The notes beneath the pieces are model-generated. The model searched no databases. It was given only the letters and a program-made list of their open reading frames with translations, and was not told the origin of the DNA. A stretch of 64,000 nucleotides of DNA from Planctomycetota bacterium. GTDB taxonomy: Bacteria; Planctomycetota; Planctomycetia; Pirellulales; PLA5. Of the stretch, positions 1-9,540 are shown piece after piece (position 1 is the first letter of the stretch; every line of letters begins with the position of its first letter). The translations under genes and the position numbers were made by a program. Location of the stretch: NCBI GenBank assembly GCA_003576845.1, contig QEVJ01000050.1, forward strand, positions 19,079 through 83,078, in the 5' to 3' direction.

Positions 1-3000
1 CGGACCCGTTTCGTAGTTGACCCGCAAGGTCACGCCGAACAGGCCGTCGAGGTCGTCGACCGTCACGGGGACGTGCGCCGACGCGCCCGCTTGCGCAAAG
101 ACCGCGGCCGGCACGCCGATCGCCGGATCGACGGCCGCCGGCGAAGGCGCGGGCAAGTTCGGCGGGAGGTCCGGAATCTCGGGCCGCGGCAGGAACACGG
201 CTTTTTGTGCGACGTAAGCCGCGTCGAGCCCGCTGAGCGAACCCGTGCCCGACGAGTTGCCGATGACGACCGGATCGACGAGCGGGAAGGCGTCGAAGCC
301 CGTGTCGAAGCCGACGACGACCCGCGAGATGAACGCGGCGTCGAAAGCCGTGTATGCGAAGTTCCCGTCGACGTCGGCGAGGAAGGCGACCTTGTGGAGC
401 GCGGCATCGGCGATCGACGCGATCAGCCCACCGTTGACCCGCACGTTTTCGAGCCGCACGATCTGGGCGTCGCCGATGGCTGCGGCGGTGGGGACCGTCG
501 CGGCGATCCGCAGCACGTCGACCGGTCCGGCCGAGAGCGCCGTTACGCCCGAAGCGGTCACCCGCGCGCGGCCGGGCTGCGTCAGGTTCGCGGTCACGGT
601 CCAATTCGTCGGGACGCCCGCCGCCCGCGCGATCGACGAGATGTTCAACAGCGCCGGGTCGTAGACGACGTCCAAGTCGACGCTCAACACGCCCGAACCG
701 TCGCTGAGGCGAACCGGCATTCCCGTCGACGTATTCGGCACGTGGACTGCTTGCGTCGGGCCGCGGGCAAAGTCGGGCAAGCTCACGACCCGCGCGTTTG
801 CCGACGCCACCGTAAATGTATTCTCGTAATCGCCGCCGGGCGAAAAGTCGCCGTCGCCGTCGAGCAGATTGCCCGCCGTATCGACGAACCCCGACGCGCG
901 GCTCGACAACCGCACGCGATAGGTGTCGGCCGCCAGCGGCGCTCCGGTCTTGATGAATGTGAATTGCGTGTAGGCCGCATTCCAAACGAGCGAACCCGCA
1001 ACCGGACCGACCGCGTCGCCGACGAGCGTCGCGTCGGCCGGCTCGACTTCCGCGTCGGGACCGTCGTAGAGATTGACGGAGCTCGCGTCCACCGGGCGGT
1101 CGAACGTCACGACGAATCCGGTGCTCGTCGGCGCGAGGCTGCTGACGAGGAACGTCGGCTCGACGATCACTTGGAACAAGTCCACGCCGACGCCGCCGTC
1201 GTCGTCCGTGACGCGAACCTGGACCGCCTTCGTGCCGGGCGTGGCGTATTGCAATTCGAGCGTAAACGTGTTGTCGGCGGCGAGCGCGAGCGGCACGAAG
1301 CCGCCGCCGTCGCCGTAGTCGACTTCGGCGGTCCACGCGTCGTCGCCGGGGTCGTCGAACGAGCCGCCGCGGACGACCGTTGTGCCGGGGTCCGTCGTTA
1401 CGTCTTCGCCGGCGTCGACGCTCGGGGCGACGTTGTTTACCGTCACCGCGTGAACCGCCCCGACGTGAACGCCGTCGTCGTCGACCAAACCGTCGTTCCA
1501 ATCGACGCGCCACTCGGACACCGTGTCGGCGCCGGAATCGGCGACGGGGCCGACCGCTAGCGAGTACGCCGCTCCTTCGTCGATGGCCGCATCGCCGGCA
1601 AGCGCCACGGTCGGAGAAGCATTCGCCACGGTGGCAAAGAACGACCGCACGGACGTTTGCCCCGTCGGGTCCGTCAGCCGCACGACGACGTGGTACTGCC
1701 CGTCGTCGGCGTAGGTGTGCTGGCCGTCCAAGGAGCCGAAGCCAATCGCACTTATTGGAGCAAGTGGGTCGAGAGCGATGCTAAGCGTCTTCCAAGTGCC
1801 GGGAATATTGAGGGCCAGGATGTCCTCGATACCCGAGCCGTTAAGATTAGAGCGCTGAATGTGCGTAGCAGTACTCCAATAGAGCTTTGAGTTCGTTGAA
1901 TCTAGCTCGATATCGAACGCGCGAACATTCTGAAAGAACGTCCCTATGTTGTCGCCAGATAGGTCGCCGCGACCGAGCAACGGAGTCGTGCGTCCAATGT
2001 TGCTGGCCGTGAAATAAAACTGGGCGTTCGCTGAGTCGAACGCGATGTGGACACTCGAGTAGGTCACATCGAGCTTCTTGAGTTGCTGGTCGTTAGCGCC
2101 AGTTCCAGCGTCCATTCGTCGAATACTATCGGCGTTTGTGTAGTATACGAGCCCTGACTGCACATCCACCTCAATGTCGTGTGTGTACTGCAAGCCAAGA
2201 TCAACGATCGTACGTATATTTGTTCCGTCCAAGTTGGCTACCTGGATCCCGCGTTGATGGTCTCCAAAGTACAATTCACCGCGGGACGGGGATACCGCGA
2301 AGCCATAGATATCAGCAGTGGATACTTGCGGCCCTTCAACAATGTATTCCAAGTCACTCCCATCGTAGTTGCTACGCCAAATCATTCCCGAACCATTTCG
2401 CGTGCCGTAATAATAAAGCTTTCGGGCCGTTCTATCGACGTCAATGAATGCTTCATTTCCAACGCCCGCAGGGCGAACGTACACCGCGTGCATGTTTGAC
2501 CCGTCGAGATTTGCGCGATAAACGCTCCCGTCGTTATCGAAGAAAACGGCTCCCTCGCCAGACGTGAGCGACACAGAACCGTTGTCGGGATTTGTGCCGT
2601 CGCCCCAGTCGATCGAATAGGTGTAGTTACCCAAGTCGAAATCGGCGAAGGTTGCCAGGTCGACGGCGACGAGCGGCGTTCCTTCGGTCGCGATCGCGGT
2701 CGCGGATAGCTTGGCAAAGACGACGTCCCAGCCGCCGGCATGGTTGGCGGCGAGACTTCCTTGCGAGATGGCGGCGAGATAGACGTTTCCCGCGGCGTCG
2801 ACGGCGGCGCCCCAGGGCAAATCGCTGGCCTGCGTGCCGAATTGGAGCACGGATTGCCGCGTGCCGGCGGTGTCGTAGCGGGCAAGAAACAGGTCGTTGA
2901 CGCCGAGGTTCGGGCGGCCGAAATTCCCCGCAGTGAACCCAGCGACGATGACGTTGCCCTCGGCGTCAACCGCCAGGCCGCGCTGCTGATCGGCGGCGCT

Positions 3001-6000
3001 GGTTCCGTCTTGAACCGCCCAGAGCAGTGTCCCTTGCGGGTCGAACTTGTGGACGTGAAAGTCGCTTCCGCCGCGGTTGGGTCCTGCGAGACTGCCGCTA
3101 GTCGTGCCGGTGGTGTACACGTTTCCGTTGGCATCGAGCCGGACGTTGTGCCCGATTTCGTCCGCGCTCGTGCCGAGTTGTCGGGTCCAGACGCGATTTC
3201 CCTCGCGGTCGTAGCGGGCGACGAACGCATCGAGCGCGCCGGCATTCTGCGCGGCGAGATCGCCGTTGGTCACGCCGCCGCCGTAGACATTTCCCGCCGC
3301 ATCGACCGCAACGGACAAGAAGCTATCGTTGTCGCCGGTCGTGCCGAGGATTCTGGTCCAGAGCAAGTTTCCATCGGTATCGTATTTCGCGATGTAACCA
3401 TCCGTGCCGGCAAGGTTCGTTCCTCCCAAGTCGCCGTTCGTGCCGCCGACGATGTATGCGTTGCCGTCCGCGTCGAGCGCCAAGCCGCGGTTCACGTCGA
3501 GGGCGGGAGAGCCTAATTGCTGGGACCAGATGAGTTGGCCGTCGGCGGTGTACTTGCTCAGGAAAGCGTCGGTCTGGCCCGCGTTTGGCCCGCCGAGGCT
3601 GCCGATCGTGTCGCCGGACACAAACACGTTCCCGTCGGCGTCGACGGCCACGCCGCGGGCCACGTCGCCTTCGGGCGTGCCGAACTGGATCGTCCATAGG
3701 CGATTGCCGGCAGGATCGATCTTGCCCAGGATCACGTCGTTCGAGCCGAGATTCGCCACCACGAGATCGCCCTGCGTGTAGCCGGCGAAGTACGAGTTGC
3801 CCGCCGCGTCGATTGCCATCGCGCGGCCTTCCTCGTTTGCGGACGTGCCGAACTGCTGGATCCAACCGGCGTTTATCTGGGGGTTGAGCGTCACGGTCGG
3901 CGGCCCGCTGCGGACGGTGACGGTAAACGAGTCCGTTCCGACGCCGCCGTCGTCGTCGGCAACGCGGACTGTCACGGTGTGCGATCCGGGCGCCGGGTAA
4001 TCGTGATTCAGGGTAAACTGCTTGTTGGCGGCCAGCGCGAGCGGTGCGAAACCGGCCCCGTCGCCGTAATCGACTTCGGCCGTCCACGTGTCGCTGCCCG
4101 GATCGGCAAACGTGCCCGTGCGCGTCAAGGCCGCGCCGGCGTCGATCGTCGTGGCGTTTCCCGCGTCGACGATCGGGGCCACGTTGGCGACGCTTACCGA
4201 TTGCGTCGCTGCGAGATGCGAGCCGTCCTCGTCGACGAGCGTCACTTGAACGAGCCGTTCCTCGGGACCGTCGGCGAACACGTGCGCGATCGTTCCCGGC
4301 GGCGATGTGAACACGTCGATGGGCGAGCCGTCGTTCCAGTCGATGCGCCACTGGCTGACCGTGTCCGATCCCGGGTCTACGACTGCGCCAAGCGTGAGTT
4401 GATACGCCGTCCCTTCGTTGACGTTCGCCGCGCCGGAAACAGCGAGCGTCGGCGCTACGTTGCCGACGGTCACCTGGAAGGGACGCGAACTCGAAGCGCC
4501 GGAGGGATCGGTCACCCTCAGGGTCGCCGTGTACACGCCGTCGTCCGCATAGGTGTGCGAACCGCCGGCGACGCCGCGAAGGATCGCGCCCGCGCTTACG
4601 TCCGAAACGTACAACAGCGAGTCGGCGATCGCCGGACCGGTCTCGCCCGGCAGGACCAGCGTGATGTCGTCGATGCCGAAACCGTCCGTGGTCGTTTGAT
4701 TGCGAAGGACCGTGAAGCGGATGAACGGATTGCTCGGATCGACCAGGCCGTAGTAAGCGACGCTGCCGTCGTTGTTGTTGCCGGGCGTCGGACTGGCCAT
4801 CGTGGGCAGTAAGCGGCGGATCGTCGTCGATCCGTCGGCGAGCACGAACTCGACGGTGATATTTCCTGGATTTTCGGCGTCGGTCACGTAGAAGCCGACG
4901 CCGATCTGCGGCTGTGCGAAGTCGATCGAGAACACGGGACCGATCGGCCCCGCGTCGACGAACAGCATTTTGTCGCCGGTCGTCGGAAACGCGCCGTTGA
5001 GCGTGCCGGTCGGCTGCGCGCGAATCGACTGCCCGGCGGAGAGGACCGCGGTTTGCCCGCCGAGATTCAAGAACCTCGGGATTAGGATCGTGCCGGTCGG
5101 CAGATTCTCGAACGACTCGGTCGCCGTGCCGTTCGCGGCCAATCCCACGAGCGCGTTGCGCGCGCTGTCGGCGTTGGGATGGGGAATTCGGCTGGCCGTG
5201 CCGCCGCCCGAGAGATTCGTGCGATTGAGGTCTTCGCCGAATGTCTCGCCGCGGCGGACGTCGCCGGCCGTCGCGGGCGATCCGTCGCCCCAGTCGATCG
5301 TGTACGCATACTCGCCGCCGTCACGGTCGATGAACGTTGCGATCTCGGCGATCGCGAGCGGCAGGCCCTCGGTCGCGGTGCGGTCGTCGATTGCCGACAA
5401 CACGGGCGGCACGCCCGTTACCGTCACTTGAAAACTTGCGGACCCGAGTCCGCCCTCGTCGTCGCGGACGCGCACCGTGACCGTAAACGTTCCGGTGGCG
5501 AGGTAGACGTGCACTGCGTCGAGCGAGCCTTGCGTGGCCACGCCGGGGGCGCCGGGGACGTCGATCGTCGGTACGCCGGCGTCGAGCGGCGATCCGTCGC
5601 CCCAGTCGATCGTGTACATAAACGTTTCCGAGCTTGGCGGCGAAACGCTCGTGCTCGAAAATCCCGGATCTGAAAACGTGGCGATGTCGGAGATCGACAG
5701 CGCGATGCCTTGGAGGGCGGCTTGATTGCCGACGGCCGTCACTTGCGGGGCGACGTTGGTGATGGACACGGTGCGGAGTTGCGTGCTCGAACCCGCATCG
5801 TCGTCGACGAGCGTGACGACGATTCCGTAGGAACCGCCGTCGGCATAACGATGCGACGCCTGAAACTCGCCGGTCGTGGGCACGCCCGGACCGCCGGGCG
5901 TAACGGTCACGACGGGCAGAACGACCGGCAGCGTGCCGTCGCCCCAGTTGATCCAATAGGAGAACGTCTCCCGCGTCGGGCCGTTGGGGTGCGTGGGATT

Positions 6001-8340
6001 GTCGTAGCCGGGGTCTAAGACGGTTGCGGAGAGCGTCACGAGGCTTCCTTCCGAAGCGGCGGAGGGCGTGTTCAAGATGACCGCGGGCGCGATGTTCGTC
6101 ACGTTCACGGGGAACTGGGTCGAACGGGTGCCGCCGTCGTCGTCGGTCACCGTCACGCTGACCGTGTAGACGCCGTTGTCGGCGTAATGATGCGTCGCCG
6201 GAATGATTCCTTGCGTCGCGACTCCGGGCGAACCGGCGACGGTTACGGTCGCCGCGCCGCTCGACGGAGCGGAGTTGTCGCCCCAATCGACTTGATACGT
6301 GAACGTCTCCGTCGTCGCGCCGCCGGGCATAGACGGGTTGTCGAAGCCCGGATCGGTAAATGCGATTCCGGCCAGCGAGTAGAGCGCGCCTTCGGCCGCC
6401 TGTTGGAAACCGATCGAGCCGAACACGGGCGCGGCGTTGCCGACGCCGAACGTCGTGCCTCCCGTCGCCGTGCGTTCCGGCGACTGCTGGTCGACGAGCG
6501 TGAGCGACACCGAGTACGAACCGTTGTCGGCGTAGACGTGCGTCGGCCGGACGCTGGACGTTGCCGCGCCGAGCGCGATTTGTTCGAGGCTGCCGTCGCC
6601 CCAGTCGATGGTGAGCGTGTGCGCGTGGCCGTAGTTCTGGAACGTGACGTCGAAGGCGCTTGCCTGGCCTTCCGGCGCTGCCGCGACGTTCGCGACGGCA
6701 AGCGCCAGGTCGTTGAACTGTCCGCCGAACAAGACGTAACCGCGGCCCGCGTTCGAGCGTCCCGCGGGATCGGCGTAGTATGCGCCGACGATCACGTCGT
6801 CAAAACCATCGCCGTTCACGTCGCCCGCGCCGGCGACGGACGAGCCCGCCAGATCGTTGGCCGCCGCGCCTTGGATGGTCAGGCCATTGAGGCCGTCGAC
6901 GGTTTCGAGGCTTTGCTCGGCGGCAAAACCGCCGGCCTTGCCGAAGACGAGATAAGCCTCGCCGGCGTCGGTGCGGCCGAGCGGATCGCCGCGGACCGCG
7001 CCGAGGATGAGGTCGTCGAAGCCGTCGCCATTCACGTCGCCCGCGCCGTCGACCGAACGTCCCGCGCGATCGGCCGGGTCGATGCCGACGAGCGCGAACC
7101 CGTTCGTCCCATTCAGGCTCGAAAGCTCCATCTGGGCGGGAAACGCGCCGCCGTGTCCGAACACGACGTAAACCTCGCCGACGCGGACCTCTCCCGGCTC
7201 GGAATGGTCCCACGCGCCGATGATCAGGTCGTCGTAGCCGTCGCCGTTGATGTCGCCGCCGCGACCGACGGCTCGGCCCGCGGCGTCGCTCGCCGCGATG
7301 CCGTTGAGGGCGAAGCCATTCGCGCCGTCGAGGCTGCTGAGGTTGAGTTGGGGCGCAAATCCGCTCGCTTTGCCGAACACGACGTAGGCCCGGCCCGCCT
7401 GATCGCGTCCGCCGGGGTCGGCGCGATAGGCGCCGATCAGGATGTCGTCGAAGCCGTCTCCGTTGACGTCGCCGGCGCTCGACAGCGACGCGCCGGCATA
7501 GTCGCCGATCGCCGCGCCGTTGATGACGAAGCCGTTGGCGCCGGTGAGCGACGCCAGCGTAACGAGCGTGCCGAAGCCGGTCGTCCGCCCAAACACGACG
7601 TAAGCCTGGCCGCTACGAACGTTGCCGTTCGGGCTTGCCTCGGGCGCACCGACGAGCACGTCGCCGATGCCGTCGCCATTCACGTCGCCCGCGGCGCTCA
7701 CGGCCCAGCCGGCCTTGTCGAAGGCCGCCGCGCCGCGAATCTGAAACCCGACGGAAGACCCCATCGAGGCGAGGTCGATCACCGACGGGAACGCCGTGGT
7801 GCGGCCGAAGACGACGTAGGCTTGTCCCACCTGGTCGAGCCCTGCGGTCTGGGCCGTGTCGAACGAGCCGAGGATCAGATCGTCGACGCCGTCGCCGTTG
7901 ACGTCGCCGGCCGTGCGGACGGAAAAGCCGGAGCGGTCGAACGCTTCCGCGCCGCGAATGCGAAAGCCGTTGGTTCCATTGAGCGCGGCGGCGTCGACGC
8001 TGGCGGGAATTCCGCTCGCCGCGCCGAACACGACGTAGGTCTCTCCCGATTGCGTGCGTCCGGCGATCGTGGCATTGTGCGCGCCGACGACGACGTCGGC
8101 GAAGCCATCGTTGTTGACATCGCCCGCCGGACCGACGGAATACCCGGCGAAAGCGTTGGCCGCGGCGCCGTCGATGGCGAAGCCGAGATTGCCGAGATTG
8201 GCAAGGTCGATCGTGGGGCCGACGACGGCCAGCAATTGCCGACTCTCAAGGTGTTCGAGCGAGAGCCGAGTCCTTCGTAGCTCCGAATGTGAATGCAACC
8301 TTGTCCTGCGTGTCCTGCGTTGCGTCGTGGCGAGGTCCAT
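1..8340 (-). CDS. Giant secreted mosaic surface protein (FG-GAP / PKD / SBBP / YWTD / cohesin-like), 3' end outside window
   Basis: One open frame with no stop runs from ATG at 8340 to the window edge, at least 2780 codons. AAAGGCGGA lies just upstream of the start. The N-terminus is basic and ends in LEHLESRQLLA (residues 28-38), the LExR-type signal of planctomycete giant proteins. Domains in order: seven FG-GAP/integrin-alpha-like repeats of about 72 residues (plus positions 8220-6735, each with GDVNGDG-type calcium loops); a PKD array with IDWGDG motifs (about 6720-3890); an SBBP beta-propeller (about 3880-2650); a YWTD propeller (about 2590-1745) inside a PKD domain; paired PKD modules (1640-1130); an SbsA-like Ig domain (1130-790); a cohesin-like domain (about 780-330); a degenerate dockerin-like pair (330-200); and the start of a second cohesin-like domain. 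Likely exported and involved in adhesion or surface architecture. The domain calls are from motif reading; the biological role is inferred. Confidence 0.9.
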   Translation of the reverse strand, partial: MDLATTQRRTRRTRLHSHSELRRTRLSLEHLESRQLLAVVGPTIDLANLGNLGFAIDGAAANAFAGYSVGPAGDVNNDGFADVVVGAHNATIAGRTQSGETYVVFGAASGIPASVDAAALNGTNGFRIRGAEAFDRSGFSVRTAGDVNGDGVDDLILGSFDTAQTAGLDQVGQAYVVFGRTTAFPSVIDLASMGSSVGFQIRGAAAFDKAGWAVSAAGDVNGDGIGDVLVGAPEASPNGNVRSGQAYVVFGRTTGFGTLVTLASLTGANGFVINGAAIGDYAGASLSSAGDVNGDGFDDILIGAYRADPGGRDQAGRAYVVFGKASGFAPQLNLSSLDGANGFALNGIAASDAAGRAVGRGGDINGDGYDDLIIGAWDHSEPGEVRVGEVYVVFGHGGAFPAQMELSSLNGTNGFALVGIDPADRAGRSVDGAGDVNGDGFDDLILGAVRGDPLGRTDAGEAYLVFGKAGGFAAEQSLETVDGLNGLTIQGAAANDLAGSSVAGAGDVNGDGFDDVIVGAYYADPAGRSNAGRGYVLFGGQFNDLALAVANVAAAPEGQASAFDVTFQNYGHAHTLTIDWGDGSLEQIALGAATSSVRPTHVYADNGSYSVSLTLVDQQSPERTATGGTTFGVGNAAPVFGSIGFQQAAEGALYSLAGIAFTDPGFDNPSMPGGATTETFTYQVDWGDNSAPSSGAATVTVAGSPGVATQGIIPATHHYADNGVYTVSVTVTDDDGGTRSTQFPVNVTNIAPAVILNTPSAASEGSLVTLSATVLDPGYDNPTHPNGPTRETFSYWINWGDGTLPVVLPVVTVTPGGPGVPTTGEFQASHRYADGGSYGIVVTLVDDDAGSSTQLRTVSITNVAPQVTAVGNQAALQGIALSISDIATFSDPGFSSTSVSPPSSETFMYTIDWGDGSPLDAGVPTIDVPGAPGVATQGSLDAVHVYLATGTFTVTVRVRDDEGGLGSASFQVTVTGVPPVLSAIDDRTATEGLPLAIAEIATFIDRDGGEYAYTIDWGDGSPATAGDVRRGETFGEDLNRTNLSGGGTASRIPHPNADSARNALVGLAANGTATESFENLPTGTILIPRFLNLGGQTAVLSAGQSIRAQPTGTLNGAFPTTGDKMLFVDAGPIGPVFSIDFAQPQIGVGFYVTDAENPGNITVEFVLADGSTTIRRLLPTMASPTPGNNNDGSVAYYGLVDPSNPFIRFTVLRNQTTTDGFGIDDITLVLPGETGPAIADSLLYVSDVSAGAILRGVAGGSHTYADDGVYTATLRVTDPSGASSSRPFQVTVGNVAPTLAVSGAANVNEGTAYQLTLGAVVDPGSDTVSQWRIDWNDGSPIDVFTSPPGTIAHVFADGPEERLVQVTLVDEDGSHLAATQSVSVANVAPIVDAGNATTIDAGAALTRTGTFADPGSDTWTAEVDYGDGAGFAPLALAANKQFTLNHDYPAPGSHTVTVRVADDDGGVGTDSFTVTVRSGPPTVTLNPQINAGWIQQFGTSANEEGRAMAIDAAGNSYFAGYTQGDLVVANLGSNDVILGKIDPAGNRLWTIQFGTPEGDVARGVAVDADGNVFVSGDTIGSLGGPNAGQTDAFLSKYTADGQLIWSQQLGSPALDVNRGLALDADGNAYIVGGTNGDLGGTNLAGTDGYIAKYDTDGNLLWTRILGTTGDNDSFLSVAVDAAGNVYGGGVTNGDLAAQNAGALDAFVARYDREGNRVWTRQLGTSADEIGHNVRLDANGNVYTTGTTSGSLAGPNRGGSDFHVHKFDPQGTLLWAVQDGTSAADQQRGLAVDAEGNVIVAGFTAGNFGRPNLGVNDLFLARYDTAGTRQSVLQFGTQASDLPWGAAVDAAGNVYLAAISQGSLAANHAGGWDVVFAKLSATAIATEGTPLVAVDLATFADFDLGNYTYSIDWGDGTNPDNGSVSLTSGEGAVFFDNDGSVYRANLDGSNMHAVYVRPAGVGNEAFIDVDRTARKLYYYGTRNGSGMIWRSNYDGSDLEYIVEGPQVSTADIYGFAVSPSRGELYFGDHQRGIQVANLDGTNIRTIVDLGLQYTHDIEVDVQSGLVYYTNADSIRRMDAGTGANDQQLKKLDVTYSSVHIAFDSANAQFYFTASNIGRTTPLLGRGDLSGDNIGTFFQNVRAFDIELDSTNSKLYWSTATHIQRSNLNGSGIEDILALNIPGTWKTLSIALDPLAPISAIGFGSLDGQHTYADDGQYHVVVRLTDPTGQTSVRSFFATVANASPTVALAGDAAIDEGAAYSLAVGPVADSGADTVSEWRVDWNDGLVDDDGVHVGAVHAVTVNNVAPSVDAGEDVTTDPGTTVVRGGSFDDPGDDAWTAEVDYGDGGGFVPLALAADNTFTLELQYATPGTKAVQVRVTDDDGGVGVDLFQVIVEPTFLVSSLAPTSTGFVVTFDRPVDASSVNLYDGPDAEVEPADATLVGDAVGPVAGSLVWNAAYTQFTFIKTGAPLAADTYRVRLSSRASGFVDTAGNLLDGDGDFSPGGDYENTFTVASANARVVSLPDFARGPTQAVHVPNTSTGMPVRLSDGSGVLSVDLDVVYDPALLNISSIARAAGVPTNWTVTANLTQPGRARVTASGVTALSAGPVDVLRIAATVPTAAAIGDAQIVRLENVRVNGGLIASIADAALHKVAFLADVDGNFAYTAFDAAFISRVVVGFDTGFDAFPLVDPVVIGNSSGTGSLSGLDAAYVAQKAVFLPRPEIPDLPPNLPAPSPAAVDPAIGVPAAVFAQAGASAHVPVTVDDLDGLFGVTLRVNYETGP
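1745..2590 (-). other. YWTD (LDL-receptor class B-like) propeller insert with lower GC inside a PKD domain
   Basis: This segment of the giant gene encodes repeated YWTD-type blades, for example SKLYWSTATHIQRSNLNGSG and GLVYYTNADSIRRMD. It is clearly richer in A and T than the flanks and uses more A/T-ending codons. The host PKD domain is interrupted: its IDWGDG half precedes the insert and its HTYADDGQY half follows it. No stop codon is introduced. Confidence 0.75.
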
Positions 8341-8418
8341 GATGTCCGCCTTTCATATCCAGAGTTCAACGTTCGGAGTTTCCTTGCGCAGTCCCGCGAA
8401 ACCCGACTGCGGCCGCGC

Positions 8419-9540
8419 TTAACTCGCGCCGCCCGAGTCGAGATCGATAATCCGCTGGATTTCATCCGTCTTGAATCCCAGCGCCATGGGCCGCCTTACG
8501 TTGGGCAGCACCACGACGTCGTACAGTTCCGCGACGATCCCATCGAGCCGCAGCCAGTGGACGAGGTCGCCGGAATTCAGGTTGACGATGGCGATGCCGC
8601 ACCAGGCTTCGGCGTCGCGGGCTGCGAGCGCGTCTTGTAGCGCGAGTTTTGCAAACGTCTCGCTCGCCCGCAGCTTCGACAGCCCGACGACGGCATATCC
8701 GTCGCACAGCGCGAGACCGCGCGCATATCCCGGACAAAACGTTACGCGCTGAAACTCACTCGTTTGCGCGCCGCCGTCGCGCGGAGCGTCGCTTGACTTA
8801 ACGCGCGCGCTCACGTCGATGTACCCAAGAAAACCCGTGCCGCTGTCGAGCAGCCATAGCTTGTCGTCGGCGAGGCGCGGCGAATGCGGCATCGACAGGC
8901 CGCCGGCCACGGTCTCGTTCGTCGCGATATCGAGAACGCAGCCGCCGTCGCGCGAGCGGTCGCGCCACCCGCCGGCCATGTCGCTGCGACTGCACAGCGT
9001 CGCGAATCGCGGCGCGCCGTCGTGCATCGCCAAGCCGTTGAGATGACAGCGATCCTCGGCCGCCAATCGCGAGATAAACGGCGGCCGCCACAGGGGCGTG
9101 AAGCTGTAGCGCTCGCTTACCGTGGCGACGCAACTGAAGAGCGCGTTGGCGAACACCGCGTGGCCGGTTGCGTCGACGGCGATGTCGTGGGCGTCGACGT
9201 CGCCGGTCGTGTAGCCGACGCGGGGGACGTAGAGGCGGTCGTAGCCTTCGTGGGTTTGGCCCGGTTCGAGGGCGTTCTCGAACCGCCAGATCTGATAGAG
9301 CGAGGTCATCCAGAGGGTTTGGTCGTCGCCCCAGAGGCCCATTGCTCGATTGAAGGTCCGCTCGAAGACGGAGAGCCGTCCGTCCGGTTGCAGGCCAACG
9401 AGAAAGAGCTTGCCCGTTTGGTAGGTCGTCAGCGCCAAGCTCACCCGCTGCTCGGCGAGCCAGGCGGCGAAGTGCCGCGACGCCGTTAGCGACACGGCGG
9501 GCGTGCCAGGGGCGTCGGGCGACGGGGCCGCTTGCGACAT
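8419..9540 (-). CDS. TIGR03032 / DUF4915 family protein
   Basis: The 373-residue protein starts at ATG 9540. It contains family-typical stretches: FAAWLAEQRVSLALTTYQ near the N-terminus, FNRAMGLWGDDQTLWMTS, LYVPRVGYTTGDVDAHD, and DTGTGFLGYID-like segments in the middle. The family is predicted to fold as a beta-propeller-like domain and is often linked to tetratricopeptide or sulfotransferase-like contexts; its biochemical role is not established. There is no signal peptide or membrane segment, so it is probably cytoplasmic. It lies 78 bp upstream of the giant surface-protein gene on the same strand and may share transcription with it. Family assignment is from recognition of conserved segments. 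Confidence 0.85.
   Translation of the reverse strand: MSQAAPSPDAPGTPAVSLTASRHFAAWLAEQRVSLALTTYQTGKLFLVGLQPDGRLSVFERTFNRAMGLWGDDQTLWMTSLYQIWRFENALEPGQTHEGYDRLYVPRVGYTTGDVDAHDIAVDATGHAVFANALFSCVATVSERYSFTPLWRPPFISRLAAEDRCHLNGLAMHDGAPRFATLCSRSDMAGGWRDRSRDGGCVLDIATNETVAGGLSMPHSPRLADDKLWLLDSGTGFLGYIDVSARVKSSDAPRDGGAQTSEFQRVTFCPGYARGLALCDGYAVVGLSKLRASETFAKLALQDALAARDAEAWCGIAIVNLNSGDLVHWLRLDGIVAELYDVVVLPNVRRPMALGFKTDEIQRIIDLDSGGAS

Noticed and set aside
73..1560. 495-codon plus-strand frame at the left edge
   Set aside because: It is the exact antisense frame of the giant minus-strand gene; its translation is arginine-rich with no domain, while the opposite strand encodes clear PKD, Ig and cohesin-like domains.
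6187..8280. 697-codon plus-strand frame
   Set aside because: Antisense shadow of the FG-GAP and PKD region; its apparent repeats mirror the FG-GAP repeats of the real gene.
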